From: Epiperipatus broadwayi
Taxonomy: Eukaryota > Onychophora > Udeonychophora > Euonychophora > Peripatidae
Length of the DNA stretch: 64,000 nucleotides
Assembly (NCBI GenBank): GCA_028023455.1
Contig: JAQFVV010006221.1
Coordinates: 11,026,825 to 11,090,824, forward strand
Direction: 5' to 3'
Part shown: one piece after another, positions 1 to 11,039 of the stretch
Layout: every line of letters begins with the position of its first letter
How positions within the stretch are numbered: the stretch's first letter is position 1
Made by a program: the position numbers and the translations under genes
Notes under the pieces: generated by a model
Database searches by the model: none
Told to the model about the DNA's origin: nothing
What the model saw: only the letters and a program-made list of their open reading frames with translations

Positions 1-359
1 TCTTTTATTAAATGTTTTACAAGTTTAAAATATTAATTATATATTACATTATTATATTTTCATGCCTAAATTTAAAATTATTTTACACAGTGTTAAAAAT
101 TACCTTGTACAATATTTTAAAAAATATTTTAAATATATTTTGTATTATTAATGTATAAATAAATACATACACATATATAAAATAAAATAGAAAATCTCAT
201 AACATTACAATACTAGCCCAAAGAAACAAATTTTTACTAAAATTCTTCCGCAACCATGTTTTCAACTATTAACAAATAGATCTTTTCAAGTAAAATTCAA
301 CAATATATAAACAACATATATATAAAAAACAAAATAACCTCCCCATCATTCACTTCAAA

Positions 360-1000
360 CACCACTTCTTTTAATATCAAATGTCTTCATTAGATTGTCA
401 GCTTCAGATTTTAAAAAAAGTACCATAAGAGTTTTTTTATTCTTTTTTTAAATTTTACTTCCTTCATAAAAGATAATCTCTGCATTGTCCAATAATATTT
501 TATGACCTGTATTTTATTCATGAATATACAAAAATGAGTTATGATATATATTTTTAACTTTACTCTTATGAGCTTTAACCTTTCATTAAGACTTAATTTA
601 CTTTGACCTATATAAATTTTTCAACAACTGCAAGGAATCTTATAAATTACACCAGGAATAGTTTTTCTATCAATTGACTGTTTGGAACTATTTAACATTG
701 AATTTAAATCAAGGCCTTTTCTCTAACAATTAAATTTTTATTATTAATAGATTTTTAGATATTTTATTAACTATAATACTTTTAATAAATTTATGAATAT
801 AACCTAAATCAATATAGTTAAAAGCACATCGACATTTTATATAATGTCTATCTATTACTGTTATGAGTTACATTCTTCCTAAATGTATATATTTTATTAT
901 TATATTCAATTGACATTATTCTTCTCTTGTTTCTCCAAAGAGTAAATACTATGTTATACTACATATCTCTATCTCTTTCTGCTATGAAATAATGAATAAC
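360..1000 (-). pseudogene. Decayed Penelope-like element, GIY-YIG endonuclease end
   Basis: Read on the minus strand, positions about 730-560 give a GIY-YIG endonuclease start: VIYKIPCSC, then one stop codon, then KIYIGQSKLSL followed by an arginine-containing helix. This is the characteristic N-terminal layout of the endonuclease domain of Penelope-like retroelements, with the cysteine pair just after the first motif. Upstream on the same strand, about 840-730, a stretch beginning NYIDLGYIHKF resembles the linker between reverse transcriptase and endonuclease. Several frameshifts and stops interrupt the reading, so it cannot be functional. The same subfamily recurs on the plus strand near 59.3-59.9 kb, with a shared LDLN...LNSS segment just before the endonuclease. 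What is seen is the motif set; the family assignment follows from the known PLE architecture. Confidence 0.7.
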
Positions 1001-1123
1001 CATAATCAGTTGAAATTAGTATTCCATTTCATATTTTTATAATTACAGGGTAAAAAATTAAATAAATAAAATACTAATTAACAAATAATTGAAACATTTT
1101 ACTACTTACATATATATATATAT

Positions 1124-3584
1124 TGTAAATATCGATAAGTCTATCTATACTTTAAAAAATTATCATTTGTTATATAAAAAAAAAACCTCTTTCAGTTGAT
1201 GTTTATACATGAAGTATTATTATTGTTTATGGTTATTAGGTATAGTTATTGTTTGAAGTTATTATTTTATTTATATATTGATGGTACATCGTTATGAATA
1301 TTTAATTATTATAAATAAATAAAGACATATAAATTGTTGATTATATAAAAAAATTATTTTATTTGCAATGATTATTAAAAAAATGCAATATTATTATTTA
1401 TGTATATTTTTAAAGCTGTCAAATAAATTTTCAATTTCATATTTTTTTTATATATATGCTTGATATTTTATATTTTTTTTAATGTTAATTGTTTAAAAGA
1501 AAACATGTGTAACGAGTGTTTTCAAAACAGCATTTGCTAGCACGTGGAGCGAGAACAAAAAGAAGCCATTATTATTATTAAGAAAGTAATAAAAACCAAC
1601 TGAAGGATAAAATTTTGTTGTACTTTGTGTCTTTGAAATTACCATTCTTCAGAATATTGGAATAAGATAGATTTCTATGGTAAATACATAAATCATGACA
1701 GGCTAATAGAGATATATTGCGCCAAGAGGCTGCACCATTTTCTTTTATTTATTCCAAGGCAATTTAAAATGAAAAAACTAAGAAAATTTCAATACATATA
1801 TTTCATCGCGTCTGAAGCCGAAATTTGACATAGCTATCTGGAATCTATAATGGTCAATCTAATAATAATCTGGAGGTAACTAGAATTAATATATTGGATT
1901 TAACATTTCAATTTATTTATTTATTTTTCAAGGAAAGAAATTTTAGAAGGATAAAAATATATATATATCCAAGAATTGACAATTTTCTTTAACGTGATAG
2001 TTTCCTCACCTTCACTAGAATGCATTCTAATATTAAACGGATAAAGAAATAAAACAAGGGAATAAGTTGACTTTTGAAGGAAAACTAACCAAGTGAACTT
2101 TGAAAGGTAGTAAATAATTTTATATGTATAAATGATATATAAATATATTTTTGAGATCGATATTTTTGTTTACTTTTATTTTTCATTATAAAAATATAAC
2201 GTTTTATAAATATTCAATTCAAGCATCTTGTTTTCTAACAGCAATAAACATTTAACAGGTGTCAAAATTAACACTTAAGTAATTTAAAATCTTAAAGTAT
2301 GGCTTATAAGTTTGGGTTGCATATGAGTTGTTATGTATATTTTAATAAGTAAATTTATATTCGCAAATTTTTTTTTTATTATAAAAAAAAAATGTTTTAT
2401 TATTAATTTATTTCCATTTTTTTTTTTAACTTTATATAATGATTCTTATGCATACCAAAACAATAATTTATATGTATTTGCTGTATATAACTTTTTTTTT
2501 TAATATTTTAAATATCTGAAAAATATAAGTATGGATTTGTATTTATATTGATATCTACTTGTTAAGCACAGATATGTCTTTATATATTTAATATGTATAC
2601 TTATTGCAAGTATATATATATATTTATTATTTGGGTTTGTATTTAAAACATTGATATTACCTAAAATTAAACCATAATATAAAATAAAGGATGTACTATT
2701 TGTTTTATAAGTAATGTCTTTGTAATTTATTTGAAAGAGCGATAATATATTATTCTTATTTTTCTTTTAATGCTAGATTCATTATGAAATTAATTGAATT
2801 CACAATTTATTAGAGGATAACTTCATATTCACTTATTGTTTAGTCTTTAGGCCACTTACACATATTGTTATTCATTGATATGTTTAGATATACATAAATT
2901 TACATAATAGATGTGTATATTGGATTTAATAGAATTACCTTTGTTTCTGATATATATATATTTGATTAGTTAGTCACATCAACATTGAAAATAAATTATA
3001 ACGATAGATCTCATTGCTCTGTATGATTTTAGATTTATTTCATGTATAGCTAGTTGGAAGGGTATATAAACAATTTATTTAAATATAACTGGGATAATTT
3101 TGTCTTTCTTCATTTAAATTATACAATTTATTATATTAGGCTTTCTCAACAATTGGATTCGTTTAGATTATATATATTCCATTATGTTTATTATCCAATA
3201 TTTGAAGCATTATTTTCTTCTCATATATTGACGTTCCATTACATTTGAGATATAATATGTCTATATGATATATTGTCCATTACATTTGGCACCATAAACT
3301 GTTGGTCCCAGTTAACTGATGATTGTATAATGGAGTAAAAGTATGTTCCATTACATTTGGACACCATAACGTAGTCAGCATAATATGTTTGTTTAATTAT
3401 TCATTACATTTGGTGTATCAAAGTTAGGGGCTTGGTTAACTAATAATTATTGTTACAAAAGTTCATATGTTTATTTTCATTTGAGATCATATATAAAGAT
3501 ACATTCCATTATATTTGGCTTTCCCAATGTTTGGGGCCTTCTTTCTTCAATTTAAATGGAATGCAGCAAGTACGTTCCATTACA
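1124..3584 (+). repeat. 5' LTR (2461 bp)
   Basis: This is the left copy of the long direct repeat. It starts TGTAAATATCGATAAG and ends GTTCCATTACA. Its partner at 7059-9520 matches along the full length with sparse substitutions and small indels, mostly in homopolymers. The last 350 bases carry several degenerate copies of the LTR terminus motif CCATTACATTTGG. The small ORFs in this LTR recur in the partner only because the DNA does, and I do not call them genes. Confidence 0.95.
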
Positions 3585-3586
3585 TT

Positions 3587-3606
3587 TGGCGCCCAACATG
3601 GGGCTC
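3587..3606 (+). other. Primer binding site, tRNA-Lys type
   Basis: TGGCGCCCAACATGGGGCTC lies two bases after the end of the 5' LTR. It is complementary to the 3' end of animal tRNA-Lys(CTT), from the CCA tail through the acceptor strand into the T arm, with one mismatch (A for G in CAACATGGGG). Match continues for a few bases beyond the 20 given here. The position and complementarity fix both the element orientation and the LTR boundary. The tRNA sequence is recalled from knowledge, not present in the window. Confidence 0.85.
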
Positions 3607-5023
3607 GAAATAAGCTAATTAGGGCTTGAAATACCCCACATACCTGAGATTAAGATGTGTAGTATATTTATTGATATGAGATGTATAGTTTAAAGAAAGA
3701 GAAGCATTTTTGTGTGTTTAATTTTTTTTTATATATATAAATGAAAATATTTTGGCCTTATGTTTAGATGGTGATGGTTACTGTTATTATTATTTTTTTA
3801 ATGATGAAAGATAAATATAGTCATGAAGCAGTTAACAGTAGTCCTGCCATGATTTTACCTTTAAGACTCCAGAGAGTAAGGTATAATTATTTTGATATAT
3901 GTATAATATTTGCCTCTAAGTCTCCCAAAGATGAGCAAGGAAATATTTTATAAATAATAGCCCCTAAGACTTGGATGTAAGCAGGGCAGTGTAATAGTGT
4001 TTTCAGAAAATTATTATGGGTTGTAGTAGCTTGGATAGAATGAAATGTGATGGTCATCTAAGGGTTCATGAGGCATTATATGCTTTAGGAGTAATGATTG
4101 AATTCTTTTATCTATATCGAAATTGCGAAGTGTTAATCAATCTTTTGGCTGTCAGTACCTGTCGGATCTTTGGAGGAATAGATAAGTATATGACTTAAAT
4201 ATATAACACCAAACTTAAGGGCTTGATTAATTGATTATTGTTTGTAACAAATAATCTATTACATTGATTATCAATTAGGGTTTGAAAACAAACATATCAA
4301 TGTTTTATTTTCCATTATAAGTGACTTTTAAACATGAAGTTCAATTAGTGAATGTTTGTTGATAGTAAATTGCATTAGTACAATTTTATGTAAAATATTT
4401 CGGGCACAAAAGTAAATAATTAGTGAAGTTAATTTTTTTTTTATGTATATAAAATGTTATTAAGTTTTAAGGTCCAGAAAATTTATAGGTATCAATTTAG
4501 TAAGTTTATGCTTAACTACCATTATCTTGAGTGCGAAAGTTATCTCACAATATTATTGAATTGGTTGTTTTCAAGGCATGTGAACATTTTATTGTATTTT
4601 AAATATTTCAAGGTTATATTGAATTTGATATGAAATTTCCACATTTCAATATTGTATAAGTGTGGAATATTTATTATCATTATCTATAAATAAATATTAG
4701 TTAGTGATCTCAGTTGTTACTTTCTTTTTTCTCTCTCTATATATATATTTTAGAGGAATTTATTATTGTTATGGTGATAGATGAGATTTTTTTTTTTTAA
4801 GCCAAGAAGTTCATGAGTTCAAATAACTGAAATTTAGATTGTCGGATAGCTATTATGTATTATAAAATTAAAAGGCTTGTACTTTGCTTAGTTGAATAAT
4901 TGCTTGTTGGAATAATGATTGGAGATGGTGAGCCCTTGATCTGTGGTAATTACTACATAGAAATATATATATATATATCTTAGATTTTTTTTATGAGTAT
5001 ATAATATTGTAGTTCTAATAATA
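3607..5023 (+). other. Leader region of the LTR element, non-coding
   Basis: About 1.4 kb separates the primer binding site from the first long ORF. Short ORFs of about 60 codons occur here (3768-3953, 4016-4198), but I see no domain in them. A segment near 4205-4240 (ACCAAACTTAAGGGCTTG) again resembles the PBS-like modules reiterated in the LTR. A packaging signal would be expected here from retroelement biology, but none can be recognised by sequence alone. Confidence 0.5.
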
Positions 5024-6031
5024 ATGGACAACAGTAGTGAAATGCCAGTTAGTGGTGATTTTGATTTAAGAGATTTTATGGAAAAATTTTCCCAGAGACT
5101 AGAATCTAGATTAAATACCAAATATGATGAACTAGAATCTAGATTAAAAACAAATTCTGATGAACTTAGAGCTGAGATAAAAACAAATTCTGATGAACTT
5201 TCCCAGAAACTAGAATCTAGATTAAAAACAAATTCTGATGAATTTTTACAGAAAGTAGATGTTATATTAAAAACCAACTCTGATGATCTTTCTAGAGAAT
5301 TAAAAGTTGCATCAAAAACTCTGGTAGATAATAATTTTATAAGATTAGACACAAAAGTTGATGAAGAAATGGAAGAATATAAAAAACCCATAGATGTGAC
5401 TAGTGAAAATATAAATGAAAATGAAGAGTGTGTTAAAATAGTTGATAAATCCTTAGAAATAAAATTAAATTCACAAAAGCAATCAGAAGAAGTAGAATTA
5501 AGTTGTGAAAGATTAAAGGACACTGTTGACAATTTAGAAATTGGACAGTTAGGTTTTCAATGGTTAGACAATAGTACTCTAGGGTTAAGAGAAATAAAAA
5601 TGCATGATAATAAAATGAATGAAGGTGTTCAAATTTTAGAAGTTGAAGTAAGTTCACCAGAAAAGATTAAAATTAACTCTCAAAAATTACTAGAAAGAAC
5701 AGAATGTGTTTATCAAAGTCAATATAAAGAACAGTATCATAGTAATTTTGTGTGGTACAAAGAAAGCATATTTTTATATATATTAGAACATAAATATTTG
5801 AGTGGTAATTTGTACCATTGTTGCAATAGAAATGACTTATTTTACAAGTATGCCAGTAGGACAAAGTTTGTAAGATATATCTTATTGAAATTTGAGAGAA
5901 ATAAAAAGGTATTCAATTTAAATATTGGTAGAAAGATTATTGATGTAGAAAAAGAAATTGGAAAAGCTAAGATCAAACTTAAAATGATAAAAGATGATCT
6001 GATTAATATAGATTTTTTAAAGAAAATGTAA
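5024..6031 (+). CDS. Coiled-coil protein in gag position of the LTR element (335 aa)
   Basis: This is the first and largest ORF after the primer binding site, so it occupies the position of gag. The N terminus (MDNSSEMPVSGDFDLRDFM) is followed at residues about 20-105 by repeated segments containing KTNSDEL spaced 11 and 15 residues apart, then a long charged helical region with EKEIGKAKIKLK at the C terminus. I see no zinc knuckle, protease motif or membrane segment. The start is the first ATG of the frame and matches the start style of the related locus at 40.08 kb (MDN...). The frame ends at a TAA that follows a 1-nt deletion in a 90-bp tandem repeat, so the original protein was longer. 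The function is unknown; a capsid-like or nucleic-acid-packaging role is inferred only from position. Confidence 0.7.
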   Translation: MDNSSEMPVSGDFDLRDFMEKFSQRLESRLNTKYDELESRLKTNSDELRAEIKTNSDELSQKLESRLKTNSDEFLQKVDVILKTNSDDLSRELKVASKTLVDNNFIRLDTKVDEEMEEYKKPIDVTSENINENEECVKIVDKSLEIKLNSQKQSEEVELSCERLKDTVDNLEIGQLGFQWLDNSTLGLREIKMHDNKMNEGVQILEVEVSSPEKIKINSQKLLERTECVYQSQYKEQYHSNFVWYKESIFLYILEHKYLSGNLYHCCNRNDLFYKYASRTKFVRYILLKFERNKKVFNLNIGRKIIDVEKEIGKAKIKLKMIKDDLINIDFLKKM

Positions 6032-6390
6032 ATAAAGAAAGAGATATTGGAAAAGCCAAAGTTAGACTTAAAGTTATAGAAGGAATGATAAATAATATTG
6101 GTTTTCTTAGAGAGAATATTGACAAAGAAAGAGATGTAGGTAAAGCAAAAGTAAAATTTAGAAGAATGGGTAAAAAGATATTTGATCTGAATCTTGGTAG
6201 AAGAATGATTGATGAGGAAAAAGAAATTGGAAAATCCAAAATTAAACTAAAAATAAGAAGTGAGGATGTGATTAATAAAGATTTTCTTTGAGAAAATATA
6301 GCTAAGGAAAGAGATTTAAATAAACCTAAAGTTAAACTGAAAAGAATTAATATAGAACAGAATGATTTTCAAAATGATTTTAAGAATTTT
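5942..6390 (+). repeat. Coding tandem repeat, 90-bp (30-residue) period, five units
   Basis: Units anchored on the codons for KE(I/R)xIGK begin near 5942, 6031, 6121, 6211 and 6301. The last three spacings are exactly 90 bp; the first is 89 bp and causes the frame change that ends the main ORF. Residues such as GKAKIKLK recur in most units. The 30-residue period equals two 15-residue units, like the spacings seen upstream in the same protein. Confidence 0.85.
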
Positions 6391-6840
6391 TAATGTTGAA
6401 GTTGTATCACATCAATCTGATTTGCAATTTTTAAAGGATTATTTAGAAAATTTGAATGAATACCATTCAAAATTGCCCAGAGAATTGTTTTTAATTGAAC
6501 ATAGAACAAGTGAAGTAAAATAAAGACTTACTCAAGTCGATGATGTTTATCAAGATAGTCAAAGGAAAAGTAATAGATTATCTGATAAAATAGCAACTGT
6601 TATTGATAAAGTTAAAAATGGTGTTAATGCTTATGATCAAGTTACTATTTATGTAAAGGATATAGATGCAGAATCTAAGGAGTTCATAGCAAAATCTTTA
6701 GGTACTTATCTCAAAATTATTCAAAAGCAATTGAATTATACCAAAATGCTATATGAAAATCTTGTAAATCAAAGCAAACTTCTTCACAAAGTTCAACATA
6801 CTGGAAATTCTTTACAAGAAGAATTAAAAAGGCACTTTTG
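6032..6840 (+). pseudogene. Broken continuation of the coiled-coil ORF
   Basis: The same helical, lysine- and glutamate-rich character continues in shifted frames: 6085-6291 reads through repeat units three and four, and 6400-6840 reads a segment with LSDKIATVIDKVKNGV and LLHKVQHTGNSLQEELKRHF. At least three interruptions (a frameshift near 6025, a stop near 6288, a stop near 6520) separate the parts. The parts are consistent with an ancestral ORF of about 600 codons spanning 5024-6840. There is no pol-like sequence anywhere in it. Confidence 0.65.
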
Positions 6841-7041
6841 ATTATTATTATTATTTTTTTTTAAAGAAAACTTGGACAAATATCTAGATGATCTGAAAGA
6901 TAGATATAAATAAATGAATATGGTTATTAATAAGAAAAATAATATTCTTTAAACCATGTTAGTCCTTAGAAAGATTACAAATTTGAGAAGTTTTTCGATA
7001 TCTCATAATTCATTAGTTATCTGCAAAGACATTTTTTTTTC

Positions 7042-7058
7042 GGTGGATTAGAGGGTAT
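7042..7058 (+). other. Purine-rich tract before 3' LTR
   Basis: GGTGGATTAGAGGGTAT directly precedes the 3' LTR. It is purine-biased with a GAGGG core and sits exactly where a plus-strand primer (polypurine tract) is expected. It is shorter and less pure than classical tracts, so the call rests on position. Confidence 0.55.
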
Positions 7059-9520
7059 TGTAAATATCGATAAGTCTATCTATATTTTAAAAATTATCAT
7101 TTGTTATATATAAAAAAAAAACCTCTTTGAGTTGATGTTTATACATGAAGTATTATTATTGTTTATGGTTATTAGGTATAGTTATTGTTTGAAGTTATTA
7201 TTTTATTTATATGTTGATGGTACATCGTTATGAATATTTAATTATTATAAATAAATAAAGACATATAAATTGTTGATTATATAAAAAAATTATTTTATTT
7301 GCAGTGATTATTAAAAAAATGCAATATTATTATTTATGTATATTTTTAAAGCTGTCAAATAAATTTTCAATTTAATATTTTTTATATATATATGCTTGAT
7401 ATTTTATTTTTTTTTAATGTTAATTGTTTAAAAGAAAACATGTGTAACGAGGGTTTTCAAAACAGCATTTGCTAGCACGTGGAGCAACAATAAAAAGAAG
7501 CCATTATTATTATTAAGATAGTAATAAAAACCAACTGAAGGATAAAATTTTGTTGTACTTTGTTTCTTTGAAATTACCATTCTTCAGAATATTGGAATAA
7601 GATAGATTTCTATGGTAAATACATAAATCATGACAGGCTAATAGAGATATATCGCAGCCAAGAGGCTGCACCATTTTCTTTCATTTATTCCAAGGCAGTT
7701 TAAAATGAAAAAACTAAGAAAATTTCAATACATATATTTCATCGCGTCTGAAGCCGAAATTTGACATAGCTATCTGGAATCTATAATGGTCAATCTAATA
7801 ATAATCTGGAGGTAACTAGAATTAATATATTGGATTTAACATTTCAATTTATTTATTTATTTTTCAAGGAAAGAAATTTTAGAAGGATAAAAATATACAT
7901 ATATCCAAGAATTGACAATTTTCTCTAACGTGATAGTTTCCTCACCTTCACTAGAATGCATTCTAATATTAAACGGATAAAGAAATAAAACAAGGGAATA
8001 AGTTGACTTTTGAAGGAAAACTGGACATGTGAACTTTGAAAGGTAGTAAATAATTTTATATGTATAAATGATATATAAATATATTTTTGAGATCGATATT
8101 TTTGTTTACTTTTATTTTTCATTATAAAAATATAACGTTTTATAAATATTCAATTCAAGCGTCTTGTTTTCTAACAGCAATAAACGTTTAACAGGTGTTA
8201 AAATTAACACTTAAGTAATTTAAAATCTTAAAGTATGGCTTATAAGTTTGGGTTGCATATGAGTTGTTATGTATATTTTAATAAGTAAATTTATATTTGC
8301 AAATTTTTTTATTATAAAAAAAAAAATGTTTTATTATTAATTTATTTCCATTTTTTTTTTTTTAACTTTATATAATGATTCTTATGCATACCAAAACAAT
8401 AATTTATATGTATTTGCTGTATATAATATTTTTTTTTTATTATTTTAAATATCTGAAAAATATAAGTATGGATTTGTATTTATATTGATATCTACTTGTT
8501 AAGCACAGATATGTCTTTATATATTTAATATGTATACTTATTGCAAGTATATATATATATTTATTATTTGGGTTTGTATTTAAAACATTGATATTACCTA
8601 AAATTAAACCATAATATAAAATAAAGGATGTACTATTTGTTTTATAAGTAATGTCTTTGTAATTTATTTGAAAGAGTGATAATATATTATTCTTATTTTT
8701 CTTATAATGCTAGAGTCATTATGAAATTAATTGAATTCACAATTTAATAGAGGATAACTTCATATTTCACTTATTGTTTAGTCTTTAGGCCACTTACACA
8801 TATTGTTATTCATTGATATGTTTAGATATACATAAATTTACATAATAGATGTGTATATTGGATTTAATAGAATTACCTTTGTTTCTGATATATATATTTG
8901 ATTAGTTAGTCACATCAACCTTGAAAATAAATTATAATGATAGATCTCATTGCTCTGTATGATTTTAGATTTATTTCATGTATAGCTAGTTGGAAGGGCA
9001 TATAAACAATTTATTTAAATATAACTGGGATAATTTTGTCTTTCTTCATTTAAATTATACAATTTATTATATTAGGCTTTCTCAACAATTGGATTCATTT
9101 AGATTATATATATTCCATTACGTTTATCATCCAATGTTTGAAGCATTATTTTCTTTTCATATATTGATGTTCCATTACATTTGAGATATAATATGTCTAT
9201 ATGATATATTGTCCATTACATTTGGCACCATAAACTGTTGGTCCCAGTTAACTGATGATTGTATAATGGAGTAAAAGTATGTTCCATTACATTTGGACGC
9301 CATAACGTAGTCAGCATAATATGTTTGTTTAATTATTCATTACATTTGGTGTATCAAAGTTAGGGGCTTGGTTAACTAATAATTATTGTTACAAAAGTTC
9401 ATATGTTTATTTTCATTTGAGATCATATATAAAGATACATTCCATTATATTTGGCTTTCCCAATGTTTGGGGCCTTCTTTCTTCAATTTAAATGGAATGC
9501 AGCAAGTACGTTCCATTACA
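7059..9520 (+). repeat. 3' LTR (2462 bp)
   Basis: This is the right copy of the long direct repeat, with the same TGTAAATATCG start and CCATTACA end as the 5' copy. It is followed directly by an AT microsatellite instead of the primer binding site, which marks the true element boundary. Confidence 0.95.
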
Positions 9521-9820
9521 ATATATATATACATATATATTCATTGATATATATAATATATGATGCCCAATGTGGGGCTTCGATACAACAACCACAACCT
9601 GAGATACGTTGTAATAATATAAAGAACATCACAATGATGACCCAAAAACCCATAGCTGGAGAATGAATAGTAGTTTTAAAAAAAACTAACTAACTAATTA
9701 AACCCTGATTCTAAAAATATTTTTTTAATAATATGACTTACAGAAAGAAAAATAGTTTTTTAATATGTCTTAAAAAACACGATCGTGGCTGATGTAGATG
9801 TTAAATCACAAGTATTTGAC
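9521..9820 (+). other. AT-rich flank with second, degenerate PBS-like sequence
   Basis: After about 40 bases of AT repeat, 9562-9583 reads GATGCCCAATGTGGGGCTTC and on to CGA, closely resembling the primer binding site at 3587 with its downstream bases. What follows (CCTGAGATACG) also loosely resembles the leader after the real PBS. No LTR precedes it. I read it as a relic of an older related element into which the young one inserted, but this is inference. Confidence 0.45.
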
Positions 9821-10115
9821 TGGGTAGGTGGTTACTGGAGAGGGGGAAAAGCATAGCCCTGAGTCCTTGTACACAGTATATAACACAAGACCATCTTTAA
9901 ATGCCCATCAGTCTATTTCTGGCAGGGATTCTGAAAAAGGAAAGGGTGGACCAAGTTGCCATGAGCTTATAAGACTCAAAACAATGAGCAATGCTTGTTT
10001 GTGCTTATAACCTACTTTCTATTTAAATAGGTAAAGCTGAAGCAGTTATATCTGTGAGTGTGAAGCTATTCAATACTTCACTGATTAAGTCCACATTTCT
10101 TATTACACATTATTA
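9820..10115 (+). repeat. Dispersed repeat with conserved core (family E)
   Basis: The segment 10009-10095 (CCTACTTTCTATTTAAATAGG, then GTAAAGCTGAAGCAGTT, then TTCACTGATTAAGTCCAC) recurs inside the foldback elements at 12341-12628 and 16487-16787. The part upstream of the core differs between copies. No matching inverted arm is seen here; it may lie in the gap that begins at 10149. The small ORF at 9828-10010 is not supported as a gene. Confidence 0.55.
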
Positions 10116-10148
10116 TCATTCATGAAATCTTTCGATTTACGAGTCAAT

Positions 10149-10648
10149 NNNNNNNNNNNNNNNNNNNNNNNNNNNNNNNNNNNNNNNNNNNNNNNNNNNN
10201 NNNNNNNNNNNNNNNNNNNNNNNNNNNNNNNNNNNNNNNNNNNNNNNNNNNNNNNNNNNNNNNNNNNNNNNNNNNNNNNNNNNNNNNNNNNNNNNNNNNN
10301 NNNNNNNNNNNNNNNNNNNNNNNNNNNNNNNNNNNNNNNNNNNNNNNNNNNNNNNNNNNNNNNNNNNNNNNNNNNNNNNNNNNNNNNNNNNNNNNNNNNN
10401 NNNNNNNNNNNNNNNNNNNNNNNNNNNNNNNNNNNNNNNNNNNNNNNNNNNNNNNNNNNNNNNNNNNNNNNNNNNNNNNNNNNNNNNNNNNNNNNNNNNN
10501 NNNNNNNNNNNNNNNNNNNNNNNNNNNNNNNNNNNNNNNNNNNNNNNNNNNNNNNNNNNNNNNNNNNNNNNNNNNNNNNNNNNNNNNNNNNNNNNNNNNN
10601 NNNNNNNNNNNNNNNNNNNNNNNNNNNNNNNNNNNNNNNNNNNNNNNN
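10149..10648. other. Assembly gap of exactly 500 Ns
   Basis: The run of N is exactly 500 bases, a conventional placeholder length, so the real distance is unknown. The adjacent tandem satellite on the right suggests that the assembler stopped in a repeat. Apparent open frames across the Ns are artefacts. Confidence 0.98.
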
Positions 10649-10945
10649 TTCTCATAAAAAAAATTAATGAACTATCATTGAATTAGGATATTCATAATTT
10701 TCTTCTCTCAAGTGAATTCAAGATGAACTATTAAATGAATACGGAATGAATTATTGTTAAACCAGAATAATCCCAAGCTCTTCCCATAAAAGAATTAATG
10801 AACTATCATTGAATTAGGATATTCATAATTTTCTTCTCTCAAGTGAATTTAAAATGAACTATTAAACGAATTCGGAATGAATTATTACTAAACCAGGATG
10901 TTTACAAGTTTATTCTCATAGAGGAATTAATGAACTATTGTTGAA
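10649..10945 (+). repeat. Satellite, ~131-bp period, at least two and a part units
   Basis: ATTAATGAACTATCATTGAA recurs starting at 10663 and 10794 and, diverged, at 10926, giving spacings of 131 and 132 bp. The intervening sequence including TTCTTCTCTCAAGTGAATT is also repeated. The array begins at the edge of the N gap, so more units are probably missing from the assembly. Confidence 0.8.
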
Positions 10946-11039
10946 ATTGCAAATTAATTGTTATCTAATAAATTTTTTTGTTACTAAAAATTAAATTGGT
11001 TGTCCAGTTATCCAATTCTATTTTGTTTATCTATCACAT

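Larger units (their letters stand above)
1124..9520 (+). mobile_element. Complete LTR retrotransposon, apparently non-autonomous (LARD-like)
   Basis: Two direct repeats of about 2.46 kb (1124-3584 and 7059-9520) begin TGTAAATATCG and end CCATTACA, so the element has the TG...CA termini with a 5-bp inverted repeat (TGTAA/TTACA). The 5' LTR is followed after TT by a 20-base primer binding site, and the 3' LTR is preceded by a purine-rich tract. It lies in an AT microsatellite, and ATAT flanks both ends, which is compatible with a 4-bp target duplication but uninformative in that context. The interior (3585-7058, 3474 bp) holds a coiled-coil ORF and its broken continuation, with no recognisable protease, reverse transcriptase, RNase H or integrase. 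High LTR similarity (a few scattered differences by eye, not computed) suggests a young insertion. Long LTRs with a pol-less interior match the definition of large retrotransposon derivatives. Confidence 0.92.

Noticed and set aside
3054-3248. 64-aa ORF repeated at 8990-9184
   Set aside because: Both lie in the LTRs; the repetition reflects LTR identity, and the protein is composition-biased without a domain.
4888-5532. 214-aa ORF on the minus strand opposite the coiled-coil gene
   Set aside because: It is the antisense shadow of the KTNSDEL repeats; serine- and phenylalanine-rich composition follows from the repeat codons.
10122-10667. ORFs crossing the N gap on both strands
   Set aside because: Nearly every residue is undetermined; they are artefacts of the gap.
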